NCBI RefSeq assembly: GCF_014646155.1
Contig: NZ_BMMX01000002.1
Span: 1-64,000, forward strand
Origin: Mangrovihabitans endophyticus
Lineage (GTDB): Bacteria > Actinomycetota > Actinomycetes > Mycobacteriales > Micromonosporaceae
Direction of reading: 5' to 3'
Length of the DNA stretch: 64,000 bases
In this document: one piece after another, positions 59,646 to 64,000 of the stretch
Position numbering within the stretch: position 1 is the stretch's first letter
Layout: each line of letters opens with the position of its first letter
Notes under the pieces: generated by a model
Databases searched by the model: none
Told to the model about the DNA's origin: nothing
The model's input: only the letters and a program-made list of their open reading frames with translations
Position numbers and translations under genes: made by a program

Positions 59646-61148
59646 ATGATCATCACCGGGGTGGCGATCAGCGTCGCCGCCGTTCTCGTCGTCGGGCTGC
59701 TGGTCGCCCGCAAGGTCGACGGCGACAGCACCAATTTCCTGGTCGCCGGGCGTTCGCTGATGCTGCCGCTGTCCGCCGCCGGCCTGATGGGCCAGGCGGT
59801 GGACTCCAACGCCACGCTGGGCAACACCGATCTGTCCTATGGGTTCGGTTTCTGGGCAGGCGCTTCGCTTCCGCTCGGGCTCGGCCTGTGCTTGCTGGTC
59901 ACCGGCTTGTTCTTCGCGCGCCGGATGAACGCCATGCAGTTGCACACGCTTCCGGACTTCTACCGGATCACCTACGGGCGGACCGTCGAGGTACTGGCCT
60001 CGATCTTGATGATCTTCAGCTTCTGCATCCTGCTGGCCGGCAACCTGGTGGCCGGCGGGTTGCTGTTCGAGACCTTCCTGGGCACCAGCTACGAGGTCGG
60101 CATCCTGCTGATCGTCGCCGTGGTGCTGGCCTACACGGTCACCGGCGGGATGTTCAGCGACGCCTACACCGCGTTCATCCAGATGTGCATCACGACCGTG
60201 GCTTCGACGTCGCTCTTGATCTGGGTCGCGGTCCGGTTCGGAATCAGCACGCCGGACGGGATGGGCCCGTTCGACCTCGGCCAGCTCACCGATCCCGGCC
60301 AGGGCGCGATGATCAACTGGGGCACGCTGCTGGCGCTGGGCATCGGCGACGTGGTGGCCATCGACTTCATGCAGCGGATCTTCTCGGCCAGGTCGCCGGA
60401 CACCGCGCGACGGGCCTGCTTCGTCGGTGCCGCCGGCACCGCCCTGGTCGGCATTCCCTACGCGCTGGTCGCCCTGTCCAGCGTGCGCGTCTTCGGCGAC
60501 GAGACGGTCGACGGCCCGGCCCTGTTCCACCTGCTGGCCGACTACGCGCCGACCGGCCTCGCGGTGCTGGTGCTGTGCGGCATCGTGGCGGCCTCCTGCT
60601 CCACCGCCAACGGCGCCATCCTGGGCACCGCCGCGGTGGCCGTACGCAACGTGGCCGACTACAAGCGCGACCCGGACCCGGATCGGCGCGATCCGATGCT
60701 GCGGCTGGTCCGCCTGACCATGTTCCCGGTGGTGGGTGTGGCGGTGCTGTTCGCGGTGCGCGTGCCGGAGACCGGCATCCTGCTCACCCTGGCCTTCGAC
60801 GTGATGCTCGCCTGCCTGGTGGTTCCGTTCATCGCCGGCCACTACGGTCCGCGCCGCAACCACCAGGCCGCGCTCGTTGCGATCGTCGTCGGATTCGTGG
60901 TCCGGGTCGGGTTGTTCGTGCTGACGCCGACCATCTTCGGTGCCGACAACACCCTGCTGTACGTGCACAACGACGTGATCGGCCCCGGTTTCGACGGCTG
61001 GCCGACGATCATCGGTTTCGCCGCCTCCGCGGTGGCGTTCTATGCCGCCACCCTCGTCTGGCCGTCCCGGCCGGTGCCGGTGATGGACGCGCAGGAGGTG
61101 GCTGCCGCCGCTGCGGCGCTGCGCACCCGCGATCCGGCCGGTGCCTGA
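59646..61148 (+). CDS. Sodium:solute symporter (SSS family)
   Basis: The 500-residue protein has about 13 helices and SSS-family landmarks: DSTNFLVAGRSLMLPLSAAGLMGQAVDSNATLGNTDLSYGFGFW, AYTVTGGMFSDAYTAFIQM, and CGIVAASCSTANGAILGTAAV. Relatives import solutes such as pantothenate, proline, urea-like compounds or choline by Na+ symport. Its stop lies 18 bp before the ureohydrolase gene, so both form an operon, and the transported solute is probably that enzyme's substrate, a guanidine compound. Confidence 0.9.
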   Translation: MIITGVAISVAAVLVVGLLVARKVDGDSTNFLVAGRSLMLPLSAAGLMGQAVDSNATLGNTDLSYGFGFWAGASLPLGLGLCLLVTGLFFARRMNAMQLHTLPDFYRITYGRTVEVLASILMIFSFCILLAGNLVAGGLLFETFLGTSYEVGILLIVAVVLAYTVTGGMFSDAYTAFIQMCITTVASTSLLIWVAVRFGISTPDGMGPFDLGQLTDPGQGAMINWGTLLALGIGDVVAIDFMQRIFSARSPDTARRACFVGAAGTALVGIPYALVALSSVRVFGDETVDGPALFHLLADYAPTGLAVLVLCGIVAASCSTANGAILGTAAVAVRNVADYKRDPDPDRRDPMLRLVRLTMFPVVGVAVLFAVRVPETGILLTLAFDVMLACLVVPFIAGHYGPRRNHQAALVAIVVGFVVRVGLFVLTPTIFGADNTLLYVHNDVIGPGFDGWPTIIGFAASAVAFYAATLVWPSRPVPVMDAQEVAAAAAALRTRDPAGA

Positions 61149-61166
61149 CGAAAGGGCGAAACATCC

Positions 61167-62306
61167 ATGGGATTCGGACACGGTCATCACCGTCCGGAGG
61201 GCTCCGGCCCGGCCTACGGAGACGAGGCCCGGTACGCGGTCGACCGCGAGCGCGAGCTGCCGAGCACCGCGCACGAACGGGAGATCGCCCGCGGTCTGGA
61301 GATGGGCCTGCCCGGCGCCGATTCGATCGTGGACCGCAGCATTCCGACGTTCAGCCGCGGCGAGCTGCCGCACTTCGCCGGCATCAACACGTTCCTGAAA
61401 GCGCCCTATGTGGAGGACGTACGGCGATGCGGCGAGTACGACGTGGCCGTGGTCGGGGTGCCGTTCGACGGGGGCACCACGTACCGTTCCGGCACCCGGT
61501 TCGGGCCGCAGGGAATCCGGAAGATCTCCGCGCTATACGGGCCCTACAGCTTCGAGCTCGGCGTCGACCTGCGGGAGAGCATCACGATCGGCGACCTGGG
61601 TGACATCTTCGTCATCCCGGCCAACATCGAGAAGGCCTTCGACCAGATCAGCAAGGGCATCGGGCACATCTATGAGTCCGGCGCGTTCCCGGTGGTGCTG
61701 GGCGGCGACCATTCGATCGGCTATCCGACCACCCGCGGGGTGGCGCAGCATCTGACGGGCAACCTCGGCATCATCCACTTCGACCGGCATGTGGACACCC
61801 AGGAGACCGACCTGGACGAGCGGATGCACACCACGCCGTGGTTCCACGCCACCGACATCCCCAACGTGCCGCCGAAGAACCTGGTGCAGATCGGGATCGG
61901 CGGATGGCAGGCGCCGCGTCCGGGGGTCAAGGTCGGCCGGGAACGCGGCACCACGGTGATGACGGTGACCGACTGCGTGGAGATGGGCATCCAGCAGGCC
62001 GCCGAGCGGGCGCTGGACGTGGCCTGGGACGGCGCGGAGGCGGTGTGGCTGTCGTTTGATGTGGACTGCCTGGACGCCGCGTTCGTGCCGGGCACCGGCT
62101 GGCCCGAGCCGGGCGGGTTCCTGCCCCGCGAGGTGCTGAAGTTCATCCAGATCATCGCCGATGCCGCACCGCTGGCCGGGATCGAGGTGGTCGAGTGTTC
62201 GCCGCCCTACGACAACGCGGACATCACGTCACTGATCTCCACCCGGGTCATCTGCGACACGCTGGGCTGCCTGGTCCGCTCCGGGCACCTCCCCCGCCGC
62301 TGCTGA
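61167..62306 (+). CDS. Ureohydrolase, agmatinase family, probable guanidine hydrolase subgroup
   Basis: The 379-residue enzyme has the binuclear metal site of arginase-like ureohydrolases: His182 in LGGDHS, D206-H208-D210 in HFDRHVDTQ, and D298/D300 in SFDVDCLDA. It has an N-terminal extension of about 80 residues. The motifs FDRHVDTQETDLDERMH, GIGGWQAPRPGVKV and GTGWPEPGGFLPRE differ from ordinary agmatinases. As I recall, they resemble the nickel-dependent guanidine hydrolase group of cyanobacteria (GdmH/Sll1077 type). The reaction would be guanidine to ammonia and urea. Agmatinase or guanidinobutyrase activity remains possible. No HypA/HypB-like nickel chaperone gene is nearby. The substrate is presumably imported by the SSS transporter encoded upstream. 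Confidence 0.85.
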   Translation: MGFGHGHHRPEGSGPAYGDEARYAVDRERELPSTAHEREIARGLEMGLPGADSIVDRSIPTFSRGELPHFAGINTFLKAPYVEDVRRCGEYDVAVVGVPFDGGTTYRSGTRFGPQGIRKISALYGPYSFELGVDLRESITIGDLGDIFVIPANIEKAFDQISKGIGHIYESGAFPVVLGGDHSIGYPTTRGVAQHLTGNLGIIHFDRHVDTQETDLDERMHTTPWFHATDIPNVPPKNLVQIGIGGWQAPRPGVKVGRERGTTVMTVTDCVEMGIQQAAERALDVAWDGAEAVWLSFDVDCLDAAFVPGTGWPEPGGFLPREVLKFIQIIADAAPLAGIEVVECSPPYDNADITSLISTRVICDTLGCLVRSGHLPRRC

Positions 62307-62312
62307 TCCCGT

Positions 62313-62349
62313 GACTCCGCCCCGGCCAGACGTCGGCCGGGGCGGAGTC
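62313..62349. terminator. Perfect bidirectional hairpin terminator
   Basis: A perfect 15-bp stem (62313-62327 with 62335-62349) closes a 7-base loop. It lies in the 59-bp gap between the convergent ureohydrolase and peptidase genes and should terminate both. Confidence 0.85.
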
Positions 62350-62365
62350 GCGTCGTACCGGGAGA

Positions 62366-63958
62366 TCACTGGCAGGTGGTGTCGGCGGCCGGGAGCGCGC
62401 CGTCCATGAAGAAGTCGTGCATCGTGAAGACCGCGCACATGTTCGGTTGCGGTTGCGAGATGACGCCGTGTCCGCCCGCGTCGATGTCCACGAATGCCGC
62501 ATCGGTGCCGAGTGCGCGGCGCATGCCCATGGCGCTGCGCAACGGAGTGGCGGGGTCGCGACGGTTCTGCAGGATCAGCACGTTGCGTCGGCCGGTGCTG
62601 GTCACCGTGGTGGCGGGTGCCGCGGGGCGGACCGGCCAGGCGGCGCAGGGAGTGATGTTGGCCGGCGCGCCGGCGGTCAGCGGATGGGCTGAGCGGTCCG
62701 CGGCGGTGTTCCGGGCGTACGTGCGAGCGTCGCGGGGCCATGCCTGGTCGCCGCAGCTAACGGCCCAGGGAATGGACAGCCAGTTGTCGTCCGGCACGCC
62801 CGGAGCGAGATTGGCGGTGACGAACGTGGTGGCAGCCGTCTCGACGAGCGCGTGGTCGGCGTCCGTGGCGGTGCCGGCGTCGAGCCGGACGGCGGCGGCC
62901 CACAGCCCGAGCAGATCCGCCAGGTTCGCGTTCAGGGAGTACTGGCGGGTGAGCAGCCGGATGAGGTTGCCGGTGACCGGGGCCGCGGTGCCGTCTCGGC
63001 GCACCGGATGGCGGTCCAGCCGGCTGGTCAGCGCGAGATAGTTGCGGCGCACCTGCGTGGGTGTGGTGCCGAGTCCGACGGTGCCGGCGTTGTCCACCGC
63101 GGCGTCCGCCAGGTCCGGCCACCGGTCCTGCATGCCGGCACTGAAGTCGCGGAACTCGTCGTAACCGATCCGGCCGGGGTCCATGGCGCTGTCCAGCACC
63201 ATTCTGTCGATCGTGCTCGGGAACAACGTCCGGTACACCGCGCCGAGGTACGTGCCCCAGGACTGGCCGTAGAACGAGACCGTGGGCTCGCCCAGGGCGA
63301 CGCGGATCCGGTCCAGGTCCCGGGCGATGTCGGCGGTGTTGAGGTACGGGAGCAGGTCACCGGAGTGCGCAGCGCATTGCCGGGCGACGCGGTGGGCGTA
63401 CCCGAGGTTGCGACCGATCGAGCCGTCCGCGGCGGGGAAGGCCAGCAGTTCGAGTTCTTCGTCGCGGATCAGCTCGTCGCGGGTGCGGCCACAGCTCATC
63501 GGGGTGCTGTGACCGGTGCCGCGCGGGTCGAAACCGATCAGGTCGTAGCTGTCGGCCAGATCGGGCAGCCGGCTGGCGACCAGTGGGATGTTGAGGTTCG
63601 CGCCCGGACCGCCACCGTTGAGGATGATCGCTCCTTGGCGCTGCTCCGGCTTGGCCGCCGGGATCCTGGAGATCATCACGTCGATGGCGCGCCGCTGCGG
63701 GTGCCGGTAGTCGAGCGGAACCCGCACCGTGGCGCAGCGCATCCGGGCGTCATCGGTCGCCGACGGGCATGCACCCCAGCGAAGCGATGCGAGACCGGCG
63801 GGCGCCTTCACCGCGCCAGCGGGCGTCGTACCGGCGTCGGCGGGCAGGAGCGCGGTCATCGCCACGCCCGTGACCAGCGACAGGGCGGCGACGACGGCGC
63901 TCAGGCCGCGTAGCCGCCGACGGCGCACACCGGGCGGCGCCACAGTGACATCCGACAT
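62366..63958 (-). CDS. Secreted tripeptidyl aminopeptidase-like alpha/beta hydrolase (S33)
   Basis: The 530-residue protein has a signal or anchor sequence (LSAVVAALSLVTGVAMTALLPADA) and the mature fold of Streptomyces tripeptidyl aminopeptidases of the SlpD/SlpE type. It has AIILNGGGPGANLNIP (oxyanion region), SYDLIGFDPRGTGHSTP, the nucleophile Ser233 in FYGQSWGTYLGAVY, Asp in LILQNRRDPATPL, and His in DAGGHGV. A C-terminal TAP-like domain has cysteines near the end. It probably releases N-terminal tripeptides from extracellular peptides. GGGAGGA lies just before ATG 63958. The last 42 bp of the window, upstream of it, are AT-rich and probably hold its promoter. Confidence 0.9.
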   Translation of the reverse strand: MSDVTVAPPGVRRRRLRGLSAVVAALSLVTGVAMTALLPADAGTTPAGAVKAPAGLASLRWGACPSATDDARMRCATVRVPLDYRHPQRRAIDVMISRIPAAKPEQRQGAIILNGGGPGANLNIPLVASRLPDLADSYDLIGFDPRGTGHSTPMSCGRTRDELIRDEELELLAFPAADGSIGRNLGYAHRVARQCAAHSGDLLPYLNTADIARDLDRIRVALGEPTVSFYGQSWGTYLGAVYRTLFPSTIDRMVLDSAMDPGRIGYDEFRDFSAGMQDRWPDLADAAVDNAGTVGLGTTPTQVRRNYLALTSRLDRHPVRRDGTAAPVTGNLIRLLTRQYSLNANLADLLGLWAAAVRLDAGTATDADHALVETAATTFVTANLAPGVPDDNWLSIPWAVSCGDQAWPRDARTYARNTAADRSAHPLTAGAPANITPCAAWPVRPAAPATTVTSTGRRNVLILQNRRDPATPLRSAMGMRRALGTDAAFVDIDAGGHGVISQPQPNMCAVFTMHDFFMDGALPAADTTCQ

Positions 63959-64000
63959 TGCATGTCCTCCCCAGGACTCAATACATAGAGATTTATCGAT

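Noticed and set aside
1..64000. CRISPR arrays, tRNA or rRNA genes, insertion sequences, prophage genes
   Set aside because: No regularly spaced repeats of CRISPR type, no cloverleaf or rRNA motifs, and no transposase, integrase or phage structural proteins were found among the frames.

Overview
The window is a high-GC, gene-dense stretch typical of a filamentous actinobacterium. Codon third positions are strongly GC-rich, GTG starts are common, and there are many secreted carbohydrate-active enzymes, a SARP-type regulator, a cytochrome P450 with its own redox partners, and a DUF574-type methyltransferase. Together these suggest Micromonosporaceae (Actinoplanes-like) or a close relative. That placement is inference; no rRNA or tRNA gene is present to test it.

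Layout. (1) 1-9.0 kb is a plant cell wall sugar locus: a secreted pectate lyase, then a leftward operon of a GH127 beta-L-arabinofuranosidase, a sugar-binding lipoprotein and two ABC permeases, with a divergent LacI regulator. LacI-type palindromes lie in front of both the lyase and the operon. (2) 9.0-14.2 kb is a polymorphic-toxin locus: a small secreted companion protein, a 1437-residue ALF-repeat/coiled-coil/Hint toxin with an EndoU-like C-terminus, and a small zinc-ribbon protein that may be its immunity factor. (3) 14.7-20.5 kb holds an ABC-2 exporter co-transcribed with a beta-propeller/phosphoesterase protein, then a secreted three-repeat protein. (4) 20.6-25.3 kb holds a TetR/membrane protein pair, a GT-C-like membrane glycosyltransferase, a zinc-ribbon membrane protein and a NUDIX hydrolase. 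(5) 25.3-33.1 kb holds two coupled amidohydrolases with a divergent IclR regulator, a TetR-regulated oxidoreductase with two clear operators, an SDR and a PepSY membrane protein. (6) 33.1-36.7 kb holds a GH3 beta-glucosidase lipoprotein, a repeat-rich intergenic region, and a decayed CBM2-GH43 gene behind a CebR-like operator. (7) 36.8-42.3 kb holds a large SARP/NB-ARC/TPR regulator convergent with a DrrAB-type drug exporter. The drrA upstream region carries five direct repeats with an exact 11-bp period, the classical architecture of a SARP binding site. (8) 42.3-52 kb holds a GH31 glucosidase with CBM20, a VOC protein, an MFS/TetR divergent pair with an aldo/keto reductase remnant, two methyltransferases and a secreted phosphoesterase. 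(9) 52-56 kb holds a DyP peroxidase and a complete P450/ferredoxin reductase/ferredoxin operon. (10) 56-64 kb holds a secreted SGNH hydrolase, an ArsR/AHSA1 pair with a double operator, an SSS transporter with a ureohydrolase that looks like the guanidine hydrolase subfamily, and a secreted S33-type peptidase.

Several starts were moved from the longest possible frame to an internal ATG or GTG because of Shine-Dalgarno sequences or signal-peptide position. No CRISPR array, insertion sequence, prophage or RNA gene was seen.
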